Part shown: positions 9,058 to 18,392 of the stretch, one piece after another
Layout: each line of letters starts with the position of its first letter
How positions within the stretch are numbered: position 1 is the stretch's first letter
From: Neoalteromonas flava
GTDB lineage: Bacteria; Pseudomonadota; Gammaproteobacteria; Enterobacterales; Alteromonadaceae
NCBI RefSeq assembly: GCF_002807685.1
Contig: NZ_PEAX01000001.1
Location: forward strand, 248,001 to 312,000
Reading direction: 5' to 3'
Length of the DNA: 64,000 nt
Translations under genes and position numbers: made by a program
Notes under the pieces: model-generated
What the model saw: only the letters and a program-made list of their open reading frames with translations
Database searches by the model: none
Told to the model about the DNA's origin: nothing

Positions 9058-10107
9058 CTAGTGAACGAAAGGCTCTAAGCCAGACAAGCGCATTTTTACC
9101 TCAGTTTGAGGAATTTGACGGGGCGGCTGGTCCTTAACCGCATTGGCGATTGCTCGAATGTGCTCAGGTGTGCTGCCACAACATCCACCAACAATATTCA
9201 CTAAACCACTACTCGCCCACTCACGAATGTGCTCGGCCATTTCATCACCCTGCATGTCGTACTCACCAAACTCGTTGGGTAACCCCGCGTTGGGATGAGC
9301 GGACACATTGCACTCACTGACCCGAGCAATTTCGGCAACATACTGACGCAAGAGGTCGGGTCCAAGTGCGCAATTTAGACCGAAAGAAAACGGAGTAATA
9401 TGGCGTAACGAGTAGTAGAAAGCCTCTGCAGTTTGCCCTGACAATGTCCGCCCCGATGCATCAGTTATTGTACCGGAAATCATCACTGGCAAGGCAACCC
9501 CCAGCTCTTCAAATACTTGCTGTACGGCAAATGCAGCAGCTTTGGCATTGAGAGTATCAAACACCGTCTCAATCAAGATGATATCGACACCGCCTTCAAT
9601 TAAGGCTTCGGTTGACTCAGTATAGGCGACAACTAATTCATCAAAGGTAATATTGCGTTTAGCCGGATCGTTAACATCTGGTGAAATTGATGCAGTGCGG
9701 TTAGTCGGGCCCAATACACCCGCTACAAAGCGCGGTTTATCAGGCGTTTTCTGGGTAAACTCATCCGCCACTTCACGGGCTAATCGCGCGGCCGCTACGT
9801 TGATCTCGCGCGACAATTTCTGCATGTCATAGTCAGCCATAGAAATCGTAGTCGCGTTAAATGTGTTAGTCTCGATAATGTCTGCGCCAGCGGCAAAATA
9901 TTCGGCGTGAATACCTTTAATAATATCGGGCTGCGTTATCACCAAAAGGTCATTGTTACCTTTTAAATCGCTATGCCAATCTTTAAATTGCTCGCCACGG
10001 TAATCGCTCTCGGTCAGCTTATGACGTTGGATCATAGTACCCATTGCGCCATCCAAGATCAGGATCCGCTGTTGCGCAATTTTATGTAATCGTTCAGTTT
10101 TGCTCAT
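9058..10107 (-). CDS. metH: Methionine synthase, homocysteine-binding part (split MetH)
   Basis: A 349-residue homocysteine S-methyltransferase domain, equal to the N-terminal module of E. coli MetH. It starts [11 protein letters not shown] and has the three zinc-binding Cys in GLNCALGP and GGCCGST. It ends [10 protein letters not shown] at the linker where E. coli MetH continues into the folate domain. Together with the downstream half it gives 1224 residues, nearly the 1227 of intact E. coli MetH, so nothing is missing. It sits in the metA operon, 31 nt after metA. It could perhaps use another methyl donor alone, but the adjacent cobalamin half argues against that. Confidence 0.94.
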   Translation of the reverse strand: MSKTERLHKIAQQRILILDGAMGTMIQRHKLTESDYRGEQFKDWHSDLKGNNDLLVITQPDIIKGIHAEYFAAGADIIETNTFNATTISMADYDMQKLSREINVAAARLAREVADEFTQKTPDKPRFVAGVLGPTNRTASISPDVNDPAKRNITFDELVVAYTESTEALIEGGVDIILIETVFDTLNAKAAAFAVQQVFEELGVALPVMISGTITDASGRTLSGQTAEAFYYSLRHITPFSFGLNCALGPDLLRQYVAEIARVSECNVSAHPNAGLPNEFGEYDMQGDEMAEHIREWASSGLVNIVGGCCGSTPEHIRAIANAVKDQPPRQIPQTEVKMRLSGLEPFVH

Positions 10108-10138
10108 TAATACGTCTCAAGTTGAAGCTATACGCGAT

Positions 10139-11065
10139 TTAAACGCTCGCACTTAATTCATCTAAGTTATATGGCGTTGTCTGGTAAACATAGTAGTTTA
10201 ACCAGTTCGTAAACAGTAAATTGCCGTGACTGCGCCAGCGTACCATCGGTGGTTGGTGCGCATCATCATTAGCAAAGTAATTGACTGGCATTTGCGGAGA
10301 AAGTCCGGCTGCCACATCACGCTGATATTCCTGCAGTAAAGTATCTGCATCATATTCTGGATGTCCAGTAACGAACACCATGCGTTTGTCTTCAGACGCA
10401 ACCAAATAGGCGCCGGTTTGCTCTGAGCGCGCGATCACATGCAAACCAGGCACAGCCTCATAGGTCGCTTCATCGATAATGCCATAGCGACTATGGGGGG
10501 CATAAAAGACTGGGTCAAACCCGCGTACCAATTCATTGGTCGGCACTAGCACCTGATGCTCATAAACCCCACACAGCTTTTCTTTACGCAAGGCTCTGTG
10601 CTGACCGTAAAAATGATACATCGCTGCGTGTGCTGCCCAGCACAGATACAGTGTCGATTGTACATGGCGCTTGGCCCATGCCATGATTTGCGTTATGTGC
10701 GACCAATACTTTACCTCTTGATAATCTAAGTGCGCTAATGGGGCACCTGTGATGATCAAGCCATCATAGCGTTTATGCGCAATTTCACTAAACGCATGGT
10801 AAAAGGCATTCATGTGTTGCTCTGGCGTGTGTTTAGACACCTGTTCATCAATCCGGATCAAGTCCACATTTATTTGCAGTGGCGTATTAGACAATAGCCG
10901 TAATAATTGGATTTCCGTTTCAATCTTGTTTGGCATCAAATTCAGAATACCCACCTCGAGCGGACGAATGTCCTGCTGTGCAGCACGCTCGGCGTCCATA
11001 CAGAAAATATTCTCTTGCGAGAGAACATCTTGTGCAGGCAGTTCACTGGGTATTCGAATAGGCAT
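10139..11065 (-). CDS. metA: Homoserine O-acyltransferase (MetA type)
   Basis: First committed step of methionine synthesis: acylation of homoserine from an acyl-CoA. The 308-residue product aligns with E. coli MetA from MPIRIPSELP onward without visible gaps. The start was therefore placed at 11065, where a GAG-rich ribosome binding site precedes the ATG, rather than 20 codons upstream. Nucleophile Cys142 (LCWAAHAA) and the His-Glu pair in TGHPEYD are present. The acyl-CoA selector position 111 is Ala (TGAPLAHL); the known rule is Gly for succinyl-CoA and Glu for acetyl-CoA, so the donor is probably succinyl-CoA but not certain. It leads the MetJ-controlled operon. Confidence 0.95.
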   Translation of the reverse strand: MPIRIPSELPAQDVLSQENIFCMDAERAAQQDIRPLEVGILNLMPNKIETEIQLLRLLSNTPLQINVDLIRIDEQVSKHTPEQHMNAFYHAFSEIAHKRYDGLIITGAPLAHLDYQEVKYWSHITQIMAWAKRHVQSTLYLCWAAHAAMYHFYGQHRALRKEKLCGVYEHQVLVPTNELVRGFDPVFYAPHSRYGIIDEATYEAVPGLHVIARSEQTGAYLVASEDKRMVFVTGHPEYDADTLLQEYQRDVAAGLSPQMPVNYFANDDAHQPPMVRWRSHGNLLFTNWLNYYVYQTTPYNLDELSASV

Positions 11066-11130
11066 TGGTCTCACTCTCACTGTTCCGTAGACGCAACAGT
11101 TTGCCGGATCTCGACAGATTGTCAACCAAT

Positions 11131-11162
11131 TTACGTCTAGACGTCTAAACGTTTAGATGCTT
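11131..11162 (-). promoter_or_regulatory. MetJ operator: four tandem met boxes
   Basis: Four contiguous 8-bp units on the + strand, TTACGTCT, AGACGTCT, AAACGTTT and AGATGCTT, match the MetJ consensus AGACGTCT at 6, 8, 6 and 5 positions. A TTGACA hexamer follows on the - strand at 11125-11120, a good -35 for metA; the -10 is not clear. The operator overlaps the last bases of the DUF2802 gene. Confidence 0.88.
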
Positions 11163-11602
11163 TATTTATGTTCTTTATCAACAGCCATCAACAATTCCAG
11201 CTCAGCACGAGGAATGCCGCAGGCCTCAATGACATCATCAATATCTGCGCCTGACGCAATAAGGCGACGAGCCTGCTGATACAATTTCACCTCTGGATCT
11301 TGTAACTCCAAGTCACCGACTTTATTGGTTAAAGTTGCAGTTTCTTGAGCTAGTGTCTGCTGATGCTTTTCGTATTCAGCTAATTTGTCATAAAGGGTGT
11401 CAATTAGCTGCTGCTGTTTGCGCTGGGATTGCTTAGCTTGTTGCTGCGTGTGATTCATTTGCAACATTAGTTGTTGTTCTAACTGTTCCTGCCGCGTTAT
11501 CGCCCGTTCTCGTTGCGAACGCTGCAAACGTAAAAAAACGAAGACTACAAGTCCAAGCGCGAGTAAATTGAAAATACTAAGTGCAGCGATTAAATCAAGC
11601 AT
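11162..11602 (-). CDS. DUF2802 membrane-anchored coiled-coil protein of the flagellar locus
   Basis: A 146-residue protein with one N-terminal membrane helix (about residues 4-25), a Gln-rich coiled coil (about 28-95) and a C-terminal DUF2802 segment (LYQQARRLIASGADIDDVIEACGIPRAELELL), which looks like a small helix-turn-helix-type fold. It is the last gene of the chemotaxis operon, after cheW, a position where DUF2802 proteins are often found in polar-flagellated gammaproteobacteria. Its function is unknown to me. Confidence 0.85.
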   Translation of the reverse strand: MLDLIAALSIFNLLALGLVVFVFLRLQRSQRERAITRQEQLEQQLMLQMNHTQQQAKQSQRKQQQLIDTLYDKLAEYEKHQQTLAQETATLTNKVGDLELQDPEVKLYQQARRLIASGADIDDVIEACGIPRAELELLMAVDKEHK

Positions 11603-11686
11603 GCAGATCGAGGGAAGCCCAAGTTTATGATATTAATAAAGGAGACGCGGCAAACAGGCGTTTGCCGCTGAAATTTGGAGCTTGTA

Positions 11687-12172
11687 TTACAGACTGGAAA
11701 TTTCGTCCCATTCTTCATCAGACAGCAGTTTATTAAGGTCGACCAAAATAAGTAATTCACCATCGCGATTACTAACACCCTGAATAAACTTGGCGCTTTC
11801 TTCTGTACCCACATTCGGTGCACTATCGATCTCAGAGGAACGCAAATAAACCACTTCAGCCACGCTATCAACCAAGATACCGACCACCTGCTCGTCAGAT
11901 TCAATAATTACAATCCGCGTGTTATCAGTAATATCTGTTGGCGGTAAACCAAAGCGTGCTCGAGTATCGATGACCGTTACAACGTTACCGCGTAGATTAA
12001 TTATCCCAAGCACATAATCAGGTGCACCTGGTACTGGCGCAATTTCGGTATGACGAAGGACTTCCTGCACTTGCATTACGTTAATGCCATAGGTTTCCTC
12101 ACCTAAGCGATAGGTGACCCACTGCAAAACCTCATCGTTATTATCTACGACCGTATTACTTTTTTCACTCAT
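11687..12172 (-). CDS. cheW: Chemotaxis coupling protein CheW
   Basis: A 161-residue single-domain adaptor that joins CheA to methyl-accepting receptors in the polar array. The CheW fold covers almost the whole protein, with the signature VMQVQEVLRHTEIAPVPGAP, then VLGIINLRGNVVTVID and VGILVDSVAEVV. It lies 27 nt after parP in the same operon. The C-terminal EEWDEISSL is acidic. No anomaly was seen. Confidence 0.96.
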   Translation of the reverse strand: MSEKSNTVVDNNDEVLQWVTYRLGEETYGINVMQVQEVLRHTEIAPVPGAPDYVLGIINLRGNVVTVIDTRARFGLPPTDITDNTRIVIIESDEQVVGILVDSVAEVVYLRSSEIDSAPNVGTEESAKFIQGVSNRDGELLILVDLNKLLSDEEWDEISSL

Positions 12173-12199
12173 CCTTCATGCTCCTGACACTGACGGTGA

Positions 12200-12967
12200 T
12201 TATTTCTGATGACTGTTCAAGCCAGCGTTCAATAAATCAGTTAACTGTGTTACATCAATTAAAGCACACATCCGCTCTTTCACCATGCCCGCTAACCAAG
12301 GGCGTTTACCATCGGATTCTCGCCACTTAACATCTTGCTTCTCTAATTCAATAGTGTTGATAAGGGCATTACTCGACAATCCCCATTCACTATCCGCAAG
12401 CATAATGATGTACTTGTAGTGTAGCTTGTCTTCTTCAATTTGTGCGTATTTTTCCGGCATTACCCATTTTGCTGCGTCAACCACGTTTATTTTTTCTTCA
12501 CGGTGCAGCATAACGCCCATAAACCAATCAGGCTTTCCAAACAACGGGCCAATTTTATCAATCTGATGAATGCCACCTAGGTCGATTAACGGAACGGCCA
12601 TGGTTAGACCCGCAACATCAAAAAATAATGCTTGAAAACGCTTATCAAGGCGCTCTTTCAGTGCCTGACGGGTAGCTTTCTTATTGTTTATATTAGCTAT
12701 TTCGGCTGTGTTTTGCGCATCTTTAGTTGCTTCAATAATTTCCTCAGCCTCAGCAACGTCAGTTTCAACCTCTACGGGCGAACTAACTTTACTGACTTGA
12801 GGTGCCTCAACTGCCGTAGATACGGCTATTTCTGGCGAAACTGTGGCCTGCTCTAACAGTTTTTCAACCCGCTGCGTGGCTTCGACAGGATCAGCTAAAT
12901 CGACGAGCAAGCCGTCCAAATATTCCTGCATGATCTCTTCTTTAGCGAAGCTCTTTCCTTTACTCAT
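12200..12967 (-). CDS. parP: ParP-like CheW-domain protein
   Basis: A 255-residue protein with a variable acidic Ala/Glu-rich N-terminal half and a C-terminal divergent CheW-like domain (about residues 105-250: RFQALFFDVAGLTMAVPL through MVKERMCALIDVTQLTDLL). In vibrios ParP ties CheA to the polar ATPase ParC and so keeps the chemosensory array at the pole. Assignment rests on the domain layout and on its position directly after parC (3-nt gap) and before cheW. Sequence alone cannot prove that it binds CheA. Confidence 0.83.
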   Translation of the reverse strand: MSKGKSFAKEEIMQEYLDGLLVDLADPVEATQRVEKLLEQATVSPEIAVSTAVEAPQVSKVSSPVEVETDVAEAEEIIEATKDAQNTAEIANINNKKATRQALKERLDKRFQALFFDVAGLTMAVPLIDLGGIHQIDKIGPLFGKPDWFMGVMLHREEKINVVDAAKWVMPEKYAQIEEDKLHYKYIIMLADSEWGLSSNALINTIELEKQDVKWRESDGKRPWLAGMVKERMCALIDVTQLTDLLNAGLNSHQK

Positions 12968-12970
12968 GGT

Positions 12971-13738
12971 TTACTGCGACTCTAACTCTACTAATAATTT
13001 GGTGTATGCATAAGCCCCGCGCGAACGCGGTGCAAACAATGATAAGGGGGTTTGCGCCTGACTCGCCTCACGAAAACGAGTATCCACTGGTATTGTACTC
13101 TTCCACGTATTTTCGCCATATTCTTGCTTCAGCGTATTGTGGGCTTCAAGCGCAGCGTTGACCCGCTTATCGAACATGGTTGGTACGATCAACGCATCAA
13201 AGGTCTTGCGCAGTGAATGACTCATGATTTCCAGCGTATGCATCATTCGATCAAGCCCCTTTAGTGCTAAGAACTCGGTTTGCACTGGAACCAATATCCG
13301 ATCACAGGCTGCCAAAGCATTCACCATCAGCACGCCCAACACCGGCGGACAATCAATTAGAACATAATCGAACTCGGTCTCTACTGCTTGTAACGCACGC
13401 GTTAGTACCAGCCCCATTCCCGTTTTTGCGCCGAGTTTACGATCAAGGGTCGCCAAATTCATTGTCGCTGGAAGCACAAACAGAGTATCCAACTTTGTGG
13501 GACAAAGGCAATCCAGCACCAGTTCTTTATCTAGCGGCCCGTCATGCACAAATATATCGTAGGTACTCTTTGTTAACGCTTCTGAATCAATGCCGAAGTA
13601 ATAACTTAATGAAGCATGCGGATCAGTATCGATTAACAATACGCGATGCTTTCTTTCCGCCAGTATGCCACCCAGAGTAACGGTAGTCGTGGTTTTACCT
13701 ACGCCCCCTTTCTGGTTAGCTATGGTCCAGATTTTCAT
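12971..13738 (-). CDS. parC: ParC, ParA/MinD-family ATPase for polar chemotaxis arrays
   Basis: A 255-residue ParA-type ATPase beginning MKIWTIANQKGGVGKTTTTV, with the deviant Walker A KGGVGKTT, switch segment LLIDTDPHASLS and Walker B VLIDCPP. In the chemotaxis operon this family (ParC of vibrios, PpfA-like proteins elsewhere) places the sensory array at the pole; chromosomal ParA would sit beside parB. It lies between cheB (2-nt gap) and parP. The family is certain, and the array role follows from context. Confidence 0.88.
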   Translation of the reverse strand: MKIWTIANQKGGVGKTTTTVTLGGILAERKHRVLLIDTDPHASLSYYFGIDSEALTKSTYDIFVHDGPLDKELVLDCLCPTKLDTLFVLPATMNLATLDRKLGAKTGMGLVLTRALQAVETEFDYVLIDCPPVLGVLMVNALAACDRILVPVQTEFLALKGLDRMMHTLEIMSHSLRKTFDALIVPTMFDKRVNAALEAHNTLKQEYGENTWKSTIPVDTRFREASQAQTPLSLFAPRSRGAYAYTKLLVELESQ

Positions 13739-13740
13739 CG

Positions 13741-14853
13741 TTAGCCTTTTACTTCATTCAGTACTTCAGCGCTCATGCGCTCAATGGGTAAACTACGCTC
13801 TGAAATGTTCGCCACTGTAACTGCTTGCGGCATTCCATAAACAACACAGCTTGCCTCGTCCTGCGCCCAAATAGTTGCACCCAGGGATTTGATCGCTTGA
13901 CTTCCTAACTTTCCGTCGGCGCCCATTCCGGTCAGGATCAAGCCCAAAATGTCACCACCAAACACTTGACCGCATGCCTTAAATGTTAGGTCTACACTGG
14001 GCTTGTAAGTCAAATTTTCACCGGGAACGGAGTCAACGATTTTAATTCGTACAGCACTGCTCGTGCCTTCGACTAACATTTGCTTACCACCTGGAGCCAG
14101 GTATGCATGCCCTGATTTTAGCACATCACCATTTTGAGCCTCAGACACACCAATATTGCATAGGCTATTTAAGCGCTGTGCAAAGGCTGTAGTAAAGGTT
14201 CCAGGCATATGTTGAACCAACAGGATTGGTACAGGAAATGTTGCCGGTAGCGTCTGTAAGACTTTTTGTAGCGCAACAGGCCCCCCCGTGGACGAACCTA
14301 TTGCAAGAAGTTTGTAACGCTTATTTTTACTGCGATACACAGGTGCAGTAGTTGTTGGGCCACTTAACACCGACGATGATTTAAAAAACTTTTGCGTCGC
14401 TGGTGTTCGCCCTGGTGAACTTGCTGGAGGAGTTGATAGTCCGCGCGCTCGCATCGACCGACCTGCAATCGCTCGAACCTTAGAACGCAGCACCATGGTT
14501 GCTTCGCGGCGGTCTCTGGCTATGTCCTCGAAGTTTTTGGGTAAGAAATCAAGTGCACCAGCTTCCAGTGCTTGAATAGTTGCTTCTGCACCATCTTGCG
14601 TAATTGAAGAGAACATCAATATCGGTGTTGGCGAAGTCTGCATTATTTTACGCACTGCCGTAATGCCGTCCATCACAGGCATTTCAACGTCCATTGTGAT
14701 CACATCTGGTGCGAAGGTAGCTAGTTTGTTTAAAGCGTCTTGACCATTATTCGCTTCTGCGACAACTTCGAGCGCGGGATCCTGGTTTAGGATTTCTCGC
14801 ACTCGGCGCCGATAAAACGTCGAATCATCGACCACCAACACCTTCAGTGTCAT
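13741..14853 (-). CDS. cheB: Chemotaxis protein-glutamate methylesterase/deamidase CheB
   Basis: A 370-residue response regulator esterase that demethylates and deamidates receptors for adaptation. The receiver domain (1-120) keeps the acidic pocket (VVDDS) and the phospho-acceptor Asp in [11 protein letters not shown]. After a Ser/Thr/Pro linker, the esterase domain has the catalytic Ser in GSSTGGP, His in QHMPGTFT and Asp in TGMGADG. It lies 59 nt after cheA. No CheR gene is in the window, so the methyltransferase must be elsewhere. Confidence 0.96.
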   Translation of the reverse strand: MTLKVLVVDDSTFYRRRVREILNQDPALEVVAEANNGQDALNKLATFAPDVITMDVEMPVMDGITAVRKIMQTSPTPILMFSSITQDGAEATIQALEAGALDFLPKNFEDIARDRREATMVLRSKVRAIAGRSMRARGLSTPPASSPGRTPATQKFFKSSSVLSGPTTTAPVYRSKNKRYKLLAIGSSTGGPVALQKVLQTLPATFPVPILLVQHMPGTFTTAFAQRLNSLCNIGVSEAQNGDVLKSGHAYLAPGGKQMLVEGTSSAVRIKIVDSVPGENLTYKPSVDLTFKACGQVFGGDILGLILTGMGADGKLGSQAIKSLGATIWAQDEASCVVYGMPQAVTVANISERSLPIERMSAEVLNEVKG

Positions 14854-14912
14854 TACTATTCAGTTTCCTGTCATGCATGGCTTGGCGCTACGCCAAGCAG
14901 CGAATTAACCGT

Positions 14913-17180
14913 CTATTTATTTAAAGCCTTGCGCGCATACCGCTTAAGCAAGCCTGGGATGTCGAGTATCAGTGCGATTCCACCATCTGATGTTATGGTA
15001 GCACCAGCCATACCCGGTGTACCCTGTAACAGAGCATCGAGCGGTTTAATTACGACTTCTTCTTGACCAATCAAGGCATCAACCACAAAACCCATCTGCT
15101 GTGTACCAATCTGTACTACAACCACATGGCCTTTGTCTTTTTCAACTTTCCGATTACCACGGCGCAACCATTCTCCCAAATAGAACAATGGGATAGCTTT
15201 TGAGCGCACAATCATCGTTAGCTGACCATCAACGGTATTGGTCTTGGAAATATCCATGTTGATAATTTCGTTAACCGCACCAAGTGGTAAAGCAAAGGTT
15301 TGCTCACCGACGATAATCATCAAAGTGGGTAAAATCGCAAGGGTTAACGGAACTTTGATCTCAAGGCGTGTGCCACGCCCCAGCTGAGAATCAATATTTA
15401 CGCTACCGTTAAGTTGATTAATCTTGGTTTTAACCACATCCATGCCGACGCCGCGACCCGAAATATCGCTGATTTCAGTCTTGGTCGAGAAGCCAGGTGC
15501 AAAGATTAAGTTAAACGCTTCAACATCAGACATTCGTGCTGCTGCATCTGCATCTAATACGCCGCGATTAATCGCTATCTCTTTTAGCTTCTCGGGATCC
15601 ATACCCTTACCATCATCATCAATGGTTAGTAAAATATGATCACCTTCTTGCGATGCCGAGAGCTTAACCGTTCCCATGCGAGGCTTACCTGCCGCTTGGC
15701 GGTCATCCGGCATTTCAATACCGTGGTCAACCGAGTTACGCACTAAATGCACGAGTGGATCGGCCAACGCCTCAACAAGATTTTTATCTAAATCGGTTTC
15801 TTCGCCTTCCAGCTCTAGTGTTATCTCTTTCTTCAGGCTGCGAGCTAAGTCCCTTACAACCCGAGGGAAACGGCCAAATACTTTTTTGATTGGCTGCATG
15901 CGGGTTTTCATCACCGCACCCTGCAAGTCTCCAGTTACTACGTCGAGGTTAGCAATCGCTTTACTCATGCTCTCATCATTAACGTTGATACCCAGACTTA
16001 ACAAGCGGTTGCGCACAAGTACTAACTCACCCACCATGTTCATGATTTGGTCGAGTCGTTTTGTGTCAACACGCACAGTAGTCTCGGCCGGAGGCGGAGC
16101 AGCTGCTGCTTTTTTGTCATCTTTCTTGGCTGCAGGTTGCGCTGGAGCCTTAGCTGCCGGAGCTTCTTTTGCGGCAGCGGCTGGGGCAGCCTTTTTGGCT
16201 ACTTCAGCAGTTGGGCTTGATTTCGCAGGAGGAGTTTTGGCCGTTGGTGCAGGCTTGTCTTCTTTTACTGGCTCTTTGGGCTTAGCGGCCTCCGCTTTCG
16301 CTCCAGGGCCTTGACCTTGACCATGCAGTTGATCTAGTAATGACTCAAATTCATCATCGGTGATTTCATCACCACTGGCGGCTTTACTGGAGCTGCCGGC
16401 TTCAGCTTTTTCGCTAGGCGCTTCAGCTGCCTTGCTACCAGCTTCAAACTTACCCTTACCATGCAATTGGTCCAGCAAGGCTTCAAACTCGTCGTCACTA
16501 ATATCTTCATCACCCGACGCGCTGTTTGCCTCAGGTGCCGGTGGAGCAGTCTCAGCTTTGGATTTTGCCGCCCCAGGAGCACCACCACCGTGCAATTCAT
16601 CGAGTAGCGCTTCAAATTCGTCTTCAGTGATTTCGTCGATGCTACCGCTTTCATTTGCGCTGACTTCAACCGATTCACTCGGTTCTGTAGCTGTGGGTTC
16701 TTCCTCTACCACAAACTCTAATTCGTCAGCATTGTCTTCAACAGGTTCTGAGGCACTGGCATCACTGTCAAAAATAGCTTCATCGGGCGATTCTGGGTGA
16801 CTGAGTTTGTGTAATAAATCGATAAGCTCCGGTTCCGCTGGCTCAAGCGGTTCACGAGCTTTGACCTTATCAAACATTTCCACAACCACATCAGTGGCAC
16901 GCAAGATAACATCCATTAAGTCGGGTGTTAGCGTTCGTTGTCCATTACGCATCACGTCAAAAACGTTCTCTGCACCATGACAAATATCAACTAACTCAGT
17001 GAGTGATAAGAATCCAGCGCCACCTTTGACCGTGTGATAGCCGCGAAAAATCGCGTTCAGTAGATCTTTGTCTTCAGGATTATTCTCTAGATCAACGAGC
17101 TGTTCCTGTAATTGTTCAAGTATCTCTCCAGCTTCCACTAGAAAGTCTTGCAATATTTCCTCGTCTACATCAAACGCCAT
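14913..17180 (-). CDS. cheA: Chemotaxis histidine kinase CheA
   Basis: A 755-residue core kinase of the chemotaxis array. The N-terminal HPt domain has phosphorylated His49 (GYHTVKGG). Residues 140-365 are acidic then Ala/Pro/Lys-rich and contain three copies of a short motif, ITEDEFEALLDELHG, ISDDEFEALLDQLHG and ITDDEFESLLDQLHG, at about 184-198, 227-241 and 273-287. No folded P2 domain is apparent there. P3 dimerisation follows (about 370-430), then the kinase domain with N-box LVRNSVDHGIE, DDDGKGMD and GRGVGMD, and the CheW-like P5 domain. The repeats may dock CheY, CheB or ParP, which is inference. Confidence 0.96.
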   Translation of the reverse strand: MAFDVDEEILQDFLVEAGEILEQLQEQLVDLENNPEDKDLLNAIFRGYHTVKGGAGFLSLTELVDICHGAENVFDVMRNGQRTLTPDLMDVILRATDVVVEMFDKVKAREPLEPAEPELIDLLHKLSHPESPDEAIFDSDASASEPVEDNADELEFVVEEEPTATEPSESVEVSANESGSIDEITEDEFEALLDELHGGGAPGAAKSKAETAPPAPEANSASGDEDISDDEFEALLDQLHGKGKFEAGSKAAEAPSEKAEAGSSSKAASGDEITDDEFESLLDQLHGQGQGPGAKAEAAKPKEPVKEDKPAPTAKTPPAKSSPTAEVAKKAAPAAAAKEAPAAKAPAQPAAKKDDKKAAAAPPPAETTVRVDTKRLDQIMNMVGELVLVRNRLLSLGINVNDESMSKAIANLDVVTGDLQGAVMKTRMQPIKKVFGRFPRVVRDLARSLKKEITLELEGEETDLDKNLVEALADPLVHLVRNSVDHGIEMPDDRQAAGKPRMGTVKLSASQEGDHILLTIDDDGKGMDPEKLKEIAINRGVLDADAAARMSDVEAFNLIFAPGFSTKTEISDISGRGVGMDVVKTKINQLNGSVNIDSQLGRGTRLEIKVPLTLAILPTLMIIVGEQTFALPLGAVNEIINMDISKTNTVDGQLTMIVRSKAIPLFYLGEWLRRGNRKVEKDKGHVVVVQIGTQQMGFVVDALIGQEEVVIKPLDALLQGTPGMAGATITSDGGIALILDIPGLLKRYARKALNK

Positions 17181-17192
17181 TAATACGCTCTC

Positions 17193-17939
17193 CTAAAATC
17201 CCAAGCTCGATAACAGGTCATCGACATCATCTTGGCCACTTACCACGTCATCACGTTGGTCAGCATCGATAATTGGACCTTCCGCTTCCACGTTATCGGT
17301 CTTTTTCTCAGATTTTTGAGGACTTTGCTTCATTTCTGGGTCACCAAACATGGTTAACATGTTAACCAAACTGTCCTCGACCTCTTTAACTAACTCGATT
17401 ACCCGTCGAATTACTTGGCCGGTTAAGTCCTGATAGCCTTGTGCCATAAGGACTTCCGTCATTAAAGAAGTCAGCTTCGCCGAGTCCGTTGAAGCATCTT
17501 CCAGAAGCTTGTCCAAATCTGCGCATAAAGTTTTAAATTCACCTAGCTCAATTTGGCGCGTCATGAGTTTTTTCCACTCAGGTAACACCGCGCTAATGCG
17601 CTCATTGAGCTTCTCTGCTAATGGCATGCTCGTTTCAACCGCATCCATTGTAGTATTAGCTGCTTTTTCAGTTTCTTCAATGACGTACAACAAACGCGAC
17701 TGTGCATCTGGGATTTCTTCGCTGGCAAGCCCTTTGATACGGTCATCTATCTGAAAACTATTCAGCGAGTCATGCAATTGACGAGTCAGTTTGCCAACTT
17801 CAGCAAACAACTCTATCGACTCTTTCATGGAGGCGACTTCTAGAAGCGCATTGGCAGACTCGTGATCACCCTCTTCCAGATAAGTAACGAGTTGCTTAGC
17901 TTCAGCTAAAGAAATTGGAACTGTGGATTTATCAGGCAT
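17193..17939 (-). CDS. cheZ: CheY-phosphate phosphatase CheZ
   Basis: A 248-residue helical phosphatase that switches off CheY. It has the catalytic segment YQDLTGQVIRRV (about residues 168-179, with the essential Gln) and a C-terminal acidic CheY-binding tail, DDVDDLLSSLGF, after a disordered linker. It lies between cheY (33 nt) and cheA (12 nt). Typical length for the family. Confidence 0.95.
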   Translation of the reverse strand: MPDKSTVPISLAEAKQLVTYLEEGDHESANALLEVASMKESIELFAEVGKLTRQLHDSLNSFQIDDRIKGLASEEIPDAQSRLLYVIEETEKAANTTMDAVETSMPLAEKLNERISAVLPEWKKLMTRQIELGEFKTLCADLDKLLEDASTDSAKLTSLMTEVLMAQGYQDLTGQVIRRVIELVKEVEDSLVNMLTMFGDPEMKQSPQKSEKKTDNVEAEGPIIDADQRDDVVSGQDDVDDLLSSLGF

Positions 17940-17972
17940 CCAGTGTCTCCTTTTGTTGAAAGACCGTCTGGA

Positions 17973-18368
17973 TTAACCTAAGCGTTCGAAAATCTTTTCG
18001 AGCTTTTCTTTCAAGGTAGCTGCAGTAAATGGTTTTACTACGTAACCATTTACTCCGGCCTGCGCCGCAGCTACGATTTGTTCCTTTTTGGCTTCAGCCG
18101 TTACCATCAATACCGGCAAGTGCTTAAGACCGTCATCTGAACGGATAGCGCGCAGCAAATCAATACCCTGCATGCCTGGCATGTTCCAATCGGTGACAAC
18201 AAAGTCAAAATCACCTTGTTGCAACATCGGTAATGCCGTACTTCCATCGTCTGCTTCTTGAATATTCGTAAAGCCGAGATCTTTAAGCAGGTTCTTTATG
18301 ATGCGTCTCATTGTTGAAAAATCATCAACAACAAGAATTTTCATATTTTTATCCAAAACAGCCTCCAC
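17973..18368 (-). CDS. cheY: Chemotaxis response regulator CheY
   Basis: A 131-residue single receiver domain that carries the signal from CheA to the FliM/FliN switch. Phospho-acceptor Asp60 ([10 protein letters not shown]), the acidic pair VVDDF, Thr in MVTAEA and Lys in VVKPF are all present. The start shown is GTG, giving [10 protein letters not shown], which resembles the N-terminus of vibrio CheY3. A TTG at 18356 preceded by GGAGG at 5-nt spacing is a good alternative and would give 127 residues. Lies 24 nt after fliA. Confidence 0.95.
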   Translation of the reverse strand: MEAVLDKNMKILVVDDFSTMRRIIKNLLKDLGFTNIQEADDGSTALPMLQQGDFDFVVTDWNMPGMQGIDLLRAIRSDDGLKHLPVLMVTAEAKKEQIVAAAQAGVNGYVVKPFTAATLKEKLEKIFERLG

Positions 18369-18392
18369 TGAGGAACATTATCATTGTTATTG

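Noticed and set aside
6420-10107. metH as a pseudogene broken by a frameshift
   Set aside because: All catalytic motifs are kept on both sides, no residues are missing at the joint, and the second part has its own ribosome binding site and start.
15676-16314. 212-codon open frame on the + strand opposite cheA
   Set aside because: It mirrors the Ala/Pro/Lys-rich linker and kinase domain of cheA in the opposite frame; low-complexity composition, no ribosome binding site, no family resemblance.
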